Below are positions 32,539-40,585 of a stretch of 64,000 nt of DNA, piece by piece; position 1 is the first letter of the stretch; every line of letters begins with the position of its first letter. The position numbers and the translations under genes were made by a program. The DNA comes from Acrocarpospora macrocephala (GTDB taxonomy: Bacteria; Actinomycetota; Actinomycetes; Streptosporangiales; Streptosporangiaceae): NCBI RefSeq assembly GCF_009687865.1, contig NZ_BLAE01000045.1:1-64000 (forward strand), in the 5' to 3' direction. The notes beneath the pieces were generated by a model, which saw only the letters and a program-made list of their open reading frames with translations, was not told the DNA's origin and made no database searches.

Positions 32539-32552
32539 TGGAACGTGTTCTA
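32539..32552 (+). promoter_or_regulatory. KstR-like operator before PPOX/ferredoxin/ADH operon
   Basis: TGGAACGTGTTCTA fits TnnAACnnGTTnnA at all fixed positions and lies 9 bp upstream of the GTG at 32562. A repressor bound here would cover the transcription start. It is the same 14-mer type as at 20187-20200 upstream of the P450. Confidence 0.6.
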
Positions 32553-32561
32553 CTTTGCTGC

Positions 32562-33014
32562 GTGAACCAGCGTGCTCGGATCGCGATGGGCGAGGAAGAG
32601 ATCGCGGCGCTGCTGCGGGACTCCCGGAAACTGCAACTCGCCACGATCAACCCGGACGGCACTCCGCACCTCGTCACCATGTTCTACGGCCTGACCGACG
32701 GACGGCTGACCTTCTGGACCTACCACAAAGCCCAGAAGACGAAGAACATCCAGCGCGACGCGCGAGTCACCTGCCTGATCGAGACAGGCGAGGACTACTT
32801 CGAACTGAGAGGCGCCCTCGTCTACGGCAAGGCGGAACTCATCGACGATCCCCAGGAGATCCTGGCCGTCGGCATGGACGTCACCCGCCGCATGACCGGC
32901 CTCACCGACGTGGCCCAACTCCGGGAGTACGTCGAGCACACCGCCCGCAAACGGGTGGCATTCATCGTGGAACCAACCCGCGTAGTCTCCTGGGATCACC
33001 GCAAACTCGCTTGA
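32562..33014 (+). CDS. PPOX-class (F420/FMN split-barrel) oxidoreductase
   Basis: 150 residues, pyridoxamine-5'-phosphate-oxidase-like split barrel: LRDSRKLQLATINPDGTPHL, LTFWTYHKAQKTKNIQRDAR, VTCLIETGEDYFELRGALVY and RKRVAFIVEPTRVVSWDHRK. The TxxxDGxPH and K-x-x-N-I-x-R-D pattern matches actinobacterial F420-dependent family members. The GTG at 32562 or an ATG at 32586 may be the start. The next gene begins 10 bp after the stop. Likely role: reduction or oxidation step in the same lipid/steroid-type pathway; cofactor choice is inferred. Confidence 0.85.
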   Translation: MNQRARIAMGEEEIAALLRDSRKLQLATINPDGTPHLVTMFYGLTDGRLTFWTYHKAQKTKNIQRDARVTCLIETGEDYFELRGALVYGKAELIDDPQEILAVGMDVTRRMTGLTDVAQLREYVEHTARKRVAFIVEPTRVVSWDHRKLA

Positions 33015-33024
33015 GGGAGACGTC

Positions 33025-33219
33025 ATGAAGGTAATCGTCGACTACGAGGTCTGCGAGGCGAACGCGATCTGCGCGGGCCTGGCCCCGGAGGTGTTCGACG
33101 TGGACGACGACGACAACCTGCACGTCCTGCTGCCGAACCCGCCCGCCGAGGTCCTGGACCGAGTACGGCACGCGGTGCGTTCGTGCCCCAAGGCAGCCCT
33201 CACCCTGGACGAAGACTAA
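33025..33219 (+). CDS. Small [3Fe-4S]-type ferredoxin
   Basis: 64 residues. Cys ligands lie in VDYEVCEANAICAGLAPEVF (C10, C16) and AVRSCPKAALTLDED (C54). The second position of the usual CxxxxC is Ala-rich, which gives the 3-Cys arrangement of P450-type single-cluster ferredoxins. The acidic DVDDDDN stretch is typical. It shuttles electrons from a ferredoxin reductase to a P450; none is adjacent, but the P450 at 20251 shares its operator type. It lies between the PPOX and alcohol dehydrogenase genes in one operon. Confidence 0.93.
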   Translation: MKVIVDYEVCEANAICAGLAPEVFDVDDDDNLHVLLPNPPAEVLDRVRHAVRSCPKAALTLDED

Positions 33220-33248
33220 TCCGGGGACTAATCCACTCAGGAGGTTCC

Positions 33249-34334
33249 ATGCGCGGCGCACTGCTGCACGCGGTCGGCGACGACAAGCTCGACATCCGCG
33301 ACGACCTCGCGCTGGCGCCGGTCGGCCCCGCCGACGTGCGGGTCCGGATCCGGGCCACCGGGGTCTGCCATTCCGACCTGTCGGCGATGTCGGGCGTGCT
33401 CCCGATGCCGCTGCCGCTGATCCCCGGCCACGAGGGCGCGGGCGAGGTGCTGGAGGTCGGCGACCACGTCACCACGGTCGCCCCCGGCGACCACGTCATC
33501 ATCAACTGGACCCCCGCCTGCGGCACCTGCCCCAGCTGCGTGCGCGGCCAGCCGTTCCTGTGCATGACGTACGTCCTGCGGAGTTTCTCCCACTCCGGAT
33601 TCCGCTTCGACGGCGACAAGCAGGCTTTCGGCATGGCCGGCTGCGGCACCTGGGCCGAGGAGATCGTGGTCCCCTGGCAAGGCGCGATCAAGGTCGACCC
33701 GGAGGTTCCGTACGAGGCGGCGGCCTTGATCGGCTGCGGCATCACCACCGGCGTCGGCGCCGTCCTCAACACCGCCAAGGTCAGACCCGGCTCAACGGTG
33801 GCCGTGGTCGGCTGCGGCGGCGTCGGCCTGTCGGTGATCCAGGGCGCCCGCCTCTCCGGCGCGACCACGATCCTGGCCATCGACCCCCTGGAGTCCAAAC
33901 ACGACCTGGCCAAGAAGGTCGGCGCCACCCACGCCTGCACCCCCGACCAGCTGATGGACACGATCGCCACACTCACCGGCGGCCAGGGCTTCGACTACGG
34001 CTTCGAGGTCGTCGGCAAGTCCCAGGCCATCATGACCGCCTGGCAGGCCACCCGCCGCGGCGGCGACGTGATCGTGGTCGGCGCCGGCGCGATGGACGAC
34101 ACGGTCCCCCTGACCGCCTTCAGCCTGCTCTTCGAGGGCAAGAACCTACTCAGCTCCCTGTACGGCGGCTCCGACGTCCGCCGCGACTTCCCATTCCTCG
34201 CAGGCCTCTACAAAGCCGGCAAACTCGACCTGGACAGCATGATCAGCTCCAGAATCCGCCTCACCGACCTCAACGACGCCGTGGCCAACCTCAAGAGCGG
34301 CGAAGTCCTCCGCCAGATCGTCGTCATCGACTGA
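33249..34334 (+). CDS. Zinc-dependent alcohol dehydrogenase (Rxyl_3153/NDMA-type group)
   Basis: 361 residues, MDR fold. Catalytic Zn ligands are in RATGVCHSDLSAM (Cys), LIPGHEGAGEVLEVGDHVTT (His-Glu) and the later Cys in ALIGCGITTG. Structural zinc Cys are in PACGTCPSCVRGQPFLC. The NAD motif is VAVVGCGGVGLSVIQGARLS with acidic IAIDPLESKHDLAKKVGATH. This subgroup (TIGR03989-like) occurs in actinobacterial lipid and steroid clusters and oxidises primary alcohols such as those made by CYP125-type P450s. GGAGG precedes the ATG. Confidence 0.93.
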   Translation: MRGALLHAVGDDKLDIRDDLALAPVGPADVRVRIRATGVCHSDLSAMSGVLPMPLPLIPGHEGAGEVLEVGDHVTTVAPGDHVIINWTPACGTCPSCVRGQPFLCMTYVLRSFSHSGFRFDGDKQAFGMAGCGTWAEEIVVPWQGAIKVDPEVPYEAAALIGCGITTGVGAVLNTAKVRPGSTVAVVGCGGVGLSVIQGARLSGATTILAIDPLESKHDLAKKVGATHACTPDQLMDTIATLTGGQGFDYGFEVVGKSQAIMTAWQATRRGGDVIVVGAGAMDDTVPLTAFSLLFEGKNLLSSLYGGSDVRRDFPFLAGLYKAGKLDLDSMISSRIRLTDLNDAVANLKSGEVLRQIVVID

Positions 34335-34340
34335 CTGGTA

Positions 34341-34380
34341 GGTACGGCCTGCGTCCCTGACCTGAGGCGCAGGCCGTACC
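34341..34380. terminator. 13-bp stem-loop between convergent operons
   Basis: GGTACGGCCTGCG (34341-34353) pairs perfectly with CGCAGGCCGTACC (34368-34380) across a 14-nt loop. It lies 7 bp after the alcohol dehydrogenase stop and 24 bp from the stop of the convergent isomerase gene, so it can terminate both. Confidence 0.8.
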
Positions 34381-34403
34381 CGTCTATGGGATCACAAAAG
34401 TGG

Positions 34404-35408
34404 TCACTCCGACGAGAAGGCGGCGTCGAAGGACGCCGTCGGCGGGGTGATCCGGTTGAGGCGGGTGATGTAGCCGAGGGCCTCGGGGGCGCCCTCCAGC
34501 CGGTCCATGCCCGCGTCCTCCCACTCGATCGAGATCGGGCCGTCGTAGCCGATCGCGTTGAGCGCGCGGAAGCAGTCCTCCCAGGGCACGTCGCCGTGGC
34601 CGGTCGAGACGAAGTCCCAGCCGCGGCGCAGGTCCGCCCAGGGCAGGTGCGAGGCGAGGCGGCCGCGGCGGCCGTCGGGGGTGCGGACCTTGGCGTCCTT
34701 GCAGTCGACGTGGTAGATCCGGTCGGCGAAGTCGAGGATGAAGTTCGCCGGGTCCAGGCCCTGCCAGACCATGTGCGAGGGGTCCCAGTTGAGGCCGAAC
34801 GACGCGCGGTGGCCGATGGCCTCCAGCGTCTTCACGGTCGTGTAGTAGTCGTAGGCGATCTCGCTGGGGTGCACCTCGTGCGCGAACCGCACGCCTTCGG
34901 CTTCAAAGACGTCCAGGATCGGGTTGAACCGGTCGGCGAAGTCCTGGTAGCCCGCCTCGATCATCGCCGCCGAGGCCGGCGGGAACATCGCGAGGGTGTG
35001 CCAGATCGACGAGCCGGTGAACCCGACCACGGTGGAGACGCCCAGCTTGGCCGCCGCGCGGGCGGTGTTCTTGAGCTCCTCGGCGGCGTTGCGGCGCACC
35101 GTCTCGGCGTCGTCGGACCACAGGCGCCCGGGCAGGATGCCCTTGTGCCGCTCGTCGATCGGGCTGTCGCAGACGGCCTGGCCGACGAGGTGGTTGGAGA
35201 TGGTCCAGACCTTGAGGTTGTGCTTGTCCAGGGTCTCCAGCTTGCGGGTGACATAGTCGGGCTCGGCGAGCGCCCGGTCGACCTCGAAGTGGTCGCCCCA
35301 GCAGGCGATCTCCAGGCCGTCGTACCCCCACTCGGCCGCCAGCCGGCACACCTCGTCGAAGGGCAGATCGGCCCACTGGCCGGTGAACAGAGTGATCGGT
35401 CGCGTCAT
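34404..35408 (-). CDS. Sugar phosphate isomerase/epimerase (xylose-isomerase-like TIM barrel)
   Basis: 334 residues, AP-endonuclease-2-like barrel: [84 protein letters not shown] and [19 protein letters not shown]. The Glu/Asp/His metal site (E, D, H, E) is recognisable. These proteins accompany Gfo/Idh/MocA oxidoreductases in sugar and inositol-like catabolism and act as isomerases, epimerases or 3-keto-sugar lyases. It is the last gene of the ROK-controlled cluster, 145 bp after the oxidoreductase. Confidence 0.88.
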   Translation of the reverse strand: MTRPITLFTGQWADLPFDEVCRLAAEWGYDGLEIACWGDHFEVDRALAEPDYVTRKLETLDKHNLKVWTISNHLVGQAVCDSPIDERHKGILPGRLWSDDAETVRRNAAEELKNTARAAAKLGVSTVVGFTGSSIWHTLAMFPPASAAMIEAGYQDFADRFNPILDVFEAEGVRFAHEVHPSEIAYDYYTTVKTLEAIGHRASFGLNWDPSHMVWQGLDPANFILDFADRIYHVDCKDAKVRTPDGRRGRLASHLPWADLRRGWDFVSTGHGDVPWEDCFRALNAIGYDGPISIEWEDAGMDRLEGAPEALGYITRLNRITPPTASFDAAFSSE

Positions 35409-35553
35409 CCCACTTCTCCTTTGCGATGAAGGGTCGAGCCTGCCGCCCGGTCAGGTCGGGTGGCACCCGCCCGTTTCCGCGCTTCGGCGCAGCGTGGAAT
35501 CGGACGCCCTGACCAGGACGCGTTCCGGGCGGCAGGCAAGCGGTCCCCCGAGC

Positions 35554-36720
35554 TCAAATGGCGGTCCATCTGCTCTCTTCTGCCGCGCTGCGCTCGACCG
35601 CCGCGAGCACGCGCTGCACCTGCAGGCCATCCTCGAAGGACGGCGTCGGGTCGTACCCGCCCGCGATCGCCTCCAGGAAGTCCTTGATCTCATTGGTGAA
35701 AGTGTTCTCGTAGCCGAGGCCGTGGCCGGGCGGCCAGTAGGCTCCCGCGTAGGGATGCCCGCCCTCGGTCACCAGGACACGCCGGAAGCCGCCCTCTTCG
35801 GGCGCGAGCGCGTGGTCGTGGAACCACAGCTCGTTCATCTCCTCGAAGTCGAAGGCGATGCTCCCGAGCGAGCCGTTGACCTCGATGCGCAGCGCGTTCT
35901 TGCGGCCGGTGGCGAACCGGGTGGCCTCGAAGGAGGCCACCGCCCCGCCCGCGAACCTGCCGGTGAACAGCGCGGCGTCGTCGACCGTGACCGGTCCGGT
36001 GGCCGCCCCGCTGCCCGCCGCGGAGAGCCCGGCCGAGTCGTCGGCCAGCGGGCGCTCCTTGATGAACGTCTCGGTGAGGGCCGAGACGCCGGTCAGCAGG
36101 TCGCCCAGGATGAACTGGGCGGTGTCCACGATGTGCGCGCCGATGTCGCCCAGCGCGCCGGACCCGGCCTTGTCCTTCTGCAGCCGCCAGACCAGCGGGA
36201 ACTGCGGATCGACGATCCAGTCCTGCAGGTACTGGGCCCGGACGTGCCGGATCTGGCCGAGCCGCCCCTCGGCCACCAGCTGGCGGGCCAGCGCGATGGC
36301 CGGCACCCGCCGGTAGTTGAAGGCGACCATGCTGCGCACGCCCCGGGCTGCGGCGGCCCGGGCCGCGGCGGCCATCGCCTCGGCCTCCTCCACGGTGTTG
36401 GCGAGGGGTTTCTCGCAGAGCACGTGCTTGCCGGCCTCCAGCGCGGCGATGGCGATCTCGGCGTGCGAGTCGCCCGGCGTGCAGATGTCGACCACCTGCA
36501 CGTCGTCGCGCTTGACCAGCTCCTTCCAGTCCGTCTCGACGGCGGCCCAGCCGAGGGACTCGGCCGCTTCCGCTGTCCGGCCGGCCGATCGGCCGGACAG
36601 CACCGCCATGGACGGCGAGAGGGGCAGGTCGAAGAAGGCTCCGACGCTGCGCCAGGCCTGGGAGTGCACGCGTCCCATGAACGCGTACCCCACCATGCCG
36701 ACCCCGATTGGCTGCTTCAC
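35554..36720 (-). CDS. Gfo/Idh/MocA-family oxidoreductase
   Basis: 388 residues. N-terminal Rossmann GVGMVGYAFMGRVHSQAWRS, WKELVKRDDVQVVDICTPGD and the catalytic EKPLANTVEEAEAM (Lys in EKP). The C-terminal alpha/beta domain has HVRAQYLQDWIVDPQFPLVW, GALGDIGAHIVDTAQFILG and GGYDPTPSFEDGLQVQRVLAA. It oxidises a hydroxyl of a sugar or cyclitol with NAD(P). GTG 36720 overlaps the solute-binding gene stop, so it is coupled to the transporter, which implies that the imported sugar is its substrate. Confidence 0.92.
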   Translation of the reverse strand: MKQPIGVGMVGYAFMGRVHSQAWRSVGAFFDLPLSPSMAVLSGRSAGRTAEAAESLGWAAVETDWKELVKRDDVQVVDICTPGDSHAEIAIAALEAGKHVLCEKPLANTVEEAEAMAAAARAAAARGVRSMVAFNYRRVPAIALARQLVAEGRLGQIRHVRAQYLQDWIVDPQFPLVWRLQKDKAGSGALGDIGAHIVDTAQFILGDLLTGVSALTETFIKERPLADDSAGLSAAGSGAATGPVTVDDAALFTGRFAGGAVASFEATRFATGRKNALRIEVNGSLGSIAFDFEEMNELWFHDHALAPEEGGFRRVLVTEGGHPYAGAYWPPGHGLGYENTFTNEIKDFLEAIAGGYDPTPSFEDGLQVQRVLAAVERSAAEESRWTAI

Positions 36721-37781
36721 GACTCGAAGCCCAGCGGCAGGTACTGGTCCACGTTCTCCTTGGTGATGGTCTCGGAGGCCAGCGTGATGGACTGCGGGAC
36801 CTGGTTCTCCAGCAGGTCGCTCATGCCCTTGCCCTGGGCGATCAGGCGGGCCAGCTTGATCGCCGAGGAGGCCATCGTGGGGCTGTAGGTGACCGTGGCC
36901 TCAAGGACGCTGGAGCCGGCCTGGATGTCCCGCATGGCGTTGGCGGAACCGGCGCCGCCGACCATGAAGAACTCGCTGCGGTTGGCCTCCTTGATGGCGG
37001 CCAGCACGCCGATGCCCTGGTCGTCGTCGTGGTTCCAGATGGCGTCGATCTTCTTGTGCGCCTGCAGCAGGTTGCTCGCCACCTCGGTGCCGGACTCCAC
37101 CGTGAACTGCGCGTCCTGCTTGGCGGTCACGCTGAAGCCGTAGGACTTGAGCGCGTCCTCGAAGCCCTTGCTGCGGTCCTGGGTGAGCGGCAGGGTGGCG
37201 ATGCCCTGGATCTCCAGGATGACCGGGTTGCTGGTGCCCGCGTCCTTGAGCTTCTTGCCGATGTAGTGGCCGGCCGCCACGCCCATGCCGTAGTTGTCGC
37301 CGCCGATCCAGGTCCGGTAGGACAGCTTGTCGGGGAAGATGCGGTCCAGGTTGACGACCGGGATGCCGGCGTCGGTGGCCTGCCGGGCCACCTGGTTGAG
37401 CTGCTGGCCGTCGTTCGGCAGCATGACGATGACGTTGACCTTCTGCTGGATCAGCGACTCGACGGCGGAGATCTGCTGGTTGATGTCGTTGGTCGGCTCG
37501 ACCGGCTTGAACTCGACATCGCTGTACTGCTTGGCCGCGGCCTCGGCGTTCTTGGCGATGGCCGCGATCCAGCCGTGGTCGGCGGCGGGGGCCGAGAAGC
37601 CGATGACGACCTTGGTGCCGGGGGCGTCGTTGCCGCCGGTGGGGGCGGGCGCGGCGGCCGTGGGGGCGGCGGCGCTTGCCGCCGGGGCCGGCTCGTTGCT
37701 GGTGCACGCCGCCGCGAGGGCGCCGACGCCGATGACCGCTCCGCCGACGAGGAATCCGCGGCGACCCGGGTTCTGGGCCAT
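36717..37781 (-). CDS. Sugar ABC transporter substrate-binding lipoprotein (RbsB-like)
   Basis: About 354 residues. N-terminus RRGFLVGGAVIGVGALAAAC combines a twin-Arg-like start with a lipobox (AAAC). Mature type-I periplasmic binding protein (Peripla_BP_4): KVVIGFSAPAADHGWIAAIA, VEFKPVEPTNDINQQISAVE, VNVIVMLPNDGQQLNQVA, GIPVVNLDRIFP and IDAIWNHDDDQGIGVLAAIK. A Ser/Ala/Pro-rich linker follows the Cys. ATG 37781 has GGGAG upstream; the longer frame is not needed. Binds a monosaccharide or cyclitol for the permease and ATPase that follow in reverse order. Confidence 0.92.
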   Translation of the reverse strand: MAQNPGRRGFLVGGAVIGVGALAAACTSNEPAPAASAAAPTAAAPAPTGGNDAPGTKVVIGFSAPAADHGWIAAIAKNAEAAAKQYSDVEFKPVEPTNDINQQISAVESLIQQKVNVIVMLPNDGQQLNQVARQATDAGIPVVNLDRIFPDKLSYRTWIGGDNYGMGVAAGHYIGKKLKDAGTSNPVILEIQGIATLPLTQDRSKGFEDALKSYGFSVTAKQDAQFTVESGTEVASNLLQAHKKIDAIWNHDDDQGIGVLAAIKEANRSEFFMVGGAGSANAMRDIQAGSSVLEATVTYSPTMASSAIKLARLIAQGKGMSDLLENQVPQSITLASETITKENVDQYLPLGFES

Positions 37782-37862
37782 GGTGTTCTCCCTTTTGTTA
37801 TTAATCAGGCAGTGAGGAACCGGGGCCACGGGTGGATCCCTAGGCCCGTTGATGGCGGGGTG

Positions 37863-38915
37863 CTAAGTCGCTGTCTGCAGGCTGCGTCGCTGCAGGAGCA
37901 CGGCGACGACGATGATCAGGCCTTTCGCGATGAGCTGGTCGCTGGTGTTGAGTCCGTTCAGGATGAACAGGTTCGTGATCACGGTGAAGATCAGCAGGCC
38001 GAGGATGGAGCCGATGATCGTGCCGCGGCCGCCGGTCAGGAGCGTGCCGCCGATGATGACGGCGGCGATCGCGTCCAGCTCGTAGAGGTCGCCGTGGGTG
38101 GAGGAGCCGGTGGTCGTGCGGGCCATGATGATCACTGCCGCGATGCCGCAGCACAGGCCGGACAGGGCGTAGAGCAGCATCGTGTGGCGGCGGACGTCGA
38201 TACCGGCCAGCCGGGCCGCCTCCGGGTTGCCGCCCACCGCGTACGTCCGGCGGCCGAAGGTGGTGCGGTTGAGGATGAGCCAGCCGATGATGACGACCAC
38301 GGCGAAGATGTAGACCAGTAGCGGCAGGCCGAGCACCCGGGTGGTGGACAGTTCGACCAGGGCGCTGTTGTCCTGGCTGACCAGCTGGGTGCGCCGCTCG
38401 GACATGCGCTGGGCCAGGCCGCGGGCGGCCACCAGCATGGCCAGGGTGGCGATGAAGGGCACCATCCGGCCGTACGAGATGAGGAAGCCGTTCACGAGCC
38501 CGGCGCCGGTGCCGACCAGGATGGCGCAGATGGCCATCACGACGGGACCGTACGCCTGGGTGGCCAGCGTGGTCGCCCACACCGAGGCCAGCGCCATGAC
38601 CGCGCCCACCGACAGGTCGATGCCACCGCCGATGATGACGAAGGTGCTGCCGACGGTGATGACGCCGATGGTGGAGGCCAGGGCCAGCAGGCTGACCATG
38701 TTGGACGTGGTGGCGAACGTGTCCGGGGCGGTGATGAGGCCGACGGCGGCCAGCAGGGCCAGCGCGATCAAGAGGCCGAGATGGCGGGCTTCACCGATCC
38801 TGCCCAGGGCCAGGCGCCCGTTCCCCGGCCCTGAAGGCGCGACGGCGGCCGCCTCCACCCGCGCCTGTTCATCGGCCTCCGGCGCGGAGACTTTCTGCGG
38901 ATTCACCTCGGTCAT
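37863..38915 (-). CDS. Sugar ABC transporter permease (RbsC-like)
   Basis: 350 residues with about 8-10 TM helices: LGLLIALALLAAVGLITAPD, LLALASTIGVITVGSTFVII and VVMAICAILVGTGAGLVNGF, plus the EAA-like motif YAVGGNPEAARLAGIDVRRH and GGTLLTGGRGTIIGSILGLL. It belongs to the BPD_transp_2 (ribose/galactose) family. The N-terminal ~40 residues are Ala/Glu-rich and cytosolic. An 81-bp gap separates it from the binding-protein gene. Confidence 0.93.
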   Translation of the reverse strand: MTEVNPQKVSAPEADEQARVEAAAVAPSGPGNGRLALGRIGEARHLGLLIALALLAAVGLITAPDTFATTSNMVSLLALASTIGVITVGSTFVIIGGGIDLSVGAVMALASVWATTLATQAYGPVVMAICAILVGTGAGLVNGFLISYGRMVPFIATLAMLVAARGLAQRMSERRTQLVSQDNSALVELSTTRVLGLPLLVYIFAVVVIIGWLILNRTTFGRRTYAVGGNPEAARLAGIDVRRHTMLLYALSGLCCGIAAVIIMARTTTGSSTHGDLYELDAIAAVIIGGTLLTGGRGTIIGSILGLLIFTVITNLFILNGLNTSDQLIAKGLIIVVAVLLQRRSLQTAT

Positions 38916-38948
38916 CGGACGAACTCCTGAGGTCGGAAGTAAGCGATA

Positions 38949-40481
38949 TCAGCCATGGGACGGGGTCGCGTCCATGACGAGGTCGAGGACGTGGTGCTCG
39001 TCGAGCTCGGTGGCGGGGGCCTCGTGGATGATCCGGCCGTCCCTGACGACCAGCACCCGGTCGGCCAGGCCGAGCACCTCGGGCACCTCGCTGGAGATGA
39101 GCAGGACCCCGACGCCTTCGTCGGCCAGCCTTCTGACCAGCGCGTAGAGCTCGGCGCGGGCGCCCACGTCGACGCCTCTGGTGGGCTCGTCCAGCAGCAG
39201 CAGCTTGCGCCCCTCGACCAGCCAGCGGCCGAGCACCGCCTTCTGCTGGTTGCCGCCGGAGAGCGTCTTGATCGGGCGGTTGGGGTCGGGCGGGCGGATG
39301 TCGAGCGCCTTGACCAGGCGTTCGGCCTCGTCGCTCTCCTGTTTGCGGTTGAGCCAGCCGAACCGCGAGTAGCGGCCCAGGCTGGCCAGCGTGATGTTGC
39401 GCGCCACGCTCTGGTCCAGGAGCAGGCCCTGAGCTTTACGCTCTTCCGGGGCCAGGCCCATGCCGATGCGGACCGAGTTGGCGGTGTCGCCGAGTTTGAC
39501 CTGCTTGCCGTTGAGCAGCACCGTGCCGGTGGCCCGGCGGGCGCCGTACACGGCTTCCATGATCTCCGAGCGGCCGGAGCCGACCAGACCGGCCAGGCCG
39601 ACGATCTCCCCGGCCCGTACGGTGAACGACACGCCCGACACCACGCCGGGAACCGTGAGGTTCTCGACCCGGAGCACCTCGTCCCCGAAGCCGCCGGTCG
39701 GGCGGGGCGGGAAGACGTACTCCACGTTGCGGCCGGTCATCAGGGAGACCACGGTGGCGGTCGGCGTGGTACGGGCGGGCAGGCCGACCGCCACGGTTCT
39801 GCCGTCCTTCAGCACGGTGACCCGGTCGCCGATCTCCCGGATCTCCTCGAGACGGTGCGAGATGTAGACCACCGCGACGCCCTGACCGGTGAGCTCCCGG
39901 ATGATCCGGAACAGGTTCATCACCTCGTCGTGGGCCAGCGCCGCCGACGGTTCGTCCATGACGATCAGGCGTGCCTCGTGGGAGAGGGCGCGCGCCATGC
40001 TGACGACCTGCTTGCCGGCGGGCGACAGGCGGCCCACTTCGGTGCTGGGACGGATCTCGCCATGGCCGAGCCTGGCGAGCAGTTCGCGGGTGGCGGCGAA
40101 CATCTCGCCGCGCCGGGTGAAGCCGAAGGTGGCCTGCTCGTGGCCGAGGAAAATGTTCTCCGCGACGCTGAGGCCGTCGACCAGGTCGAGCTCCTGGTAG
40201 ATGGTGGCGATGCCCTGTCGCATGGCGGCGGTGGGGTTGGCCAGCCGCACGGGCTGGCCGTCGAGGAGCACCTCGCCGCTGTCCGGCTGGTGCGCTCCGG
40301 CGAGGACCTTGATGAGGGTTGACTTGCCCGCGCCGTTCTGGCCGAGGAGGCAGTGCACCTCGCCGGCCCGGACGTCGAGGTCGACGCCGTCCAGGGCGCG
40401 AACTCCGGGGAACTGCTTGACGATCCCGCGCATCAGTAGCAGCGAGGGGTTATCCGTCTGTTCCCGGCTTATGTCTTCCAT
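38949..40481 (-). CDS. Sugar ABC transporter ATP-binding protein, duplicated (RbsA-like)
   Basis: About 510 residues with two ATPase halves. The first has Walker A GQNGAGKSTLIKVLAGAHQP, signature RLSPAGKQVVSMARALS (Pro-Ala replaces Gly-Gly) and Walker B LIVMDEPSAALA. The second has LVGSGRSEIMEAVYG in place of a canonical Walker A, as is normal for RbsA-type second domains, plus TLSGGNQQKAVLGRWLVEGR and LLLLDEPTRGVDVGAR. ATG 40481 (MEDISREQ) is chosen since homology starts after it. It is the first gene of the operon, divergent from the ROK regulator. Confidence 0.93.
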   Translation of the reverse strand: MEDISREQTDNPSLLLMRGIVKQFPGVRALDGVDLDVRAGEVHCLLGQNGAGKSTLIKVLAGAHQPDSGEVLLDGQPVRLANPTAAMRQGIATIYQELDLVDGLSVAENIFLGHEQATFGFTRRGEMFAATRELLARLGHGEIRPSTEVGRLSPAGKQVVSMARALSHEARLIVMDEPSAALAHDEVMNLFRIIRELTGQGVAVVYISHRLEEIREIGDRVTVLKDGRTVAVGLPARTTPTATVVSLMTGRNVEYVFPPRPTGGFGDEVLRVENLTVPGVVSGVSFTVRAGEIVGLAGLVGSGRSEIMEAVYGARRATGTVLLNGKQVKLGDTANSVRIGMGLAPEERKAQGLLLDQSVARNITLASLGRYSRFGWLNRKQESDEAERLVKALDIRPPDPNRPIKTLSGGNQQKAVLGRWLVEGRKLLLLDEPTRGVDVGARAELYALVRRLADEGVGVLLISSEVPEVLGLADRVLVVRDGRIIHEAPATELDEHHVLDLVMDATPSHG

Positions 40482-40585
40482 ATTTCCGGATGCTAGAGAG
40501 GACTTATGCTGACGGTCAAGCAAAAGTCGATGGCATGATGTCATAATGAGATCTGGAATCATCGACTAGGCGAGAGGAGGCGAGG
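40482..40585. promoter_or_regulatory. Divergent promoter region between ABC transporter and ROK regulator
   Basis: This 104-bp AT-richer gap holds GTCGATG (40526-40532) and CATCGAC (40560-40566) as a 7-bp inverted repeat 27 bp apart, with ATGATGTCATAATGAG between. No other gene fits. It is the logical site for ROK repressor binding and both promoters; I cannot define -35/-10 boxes with confidence. Confidence 0.35.
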
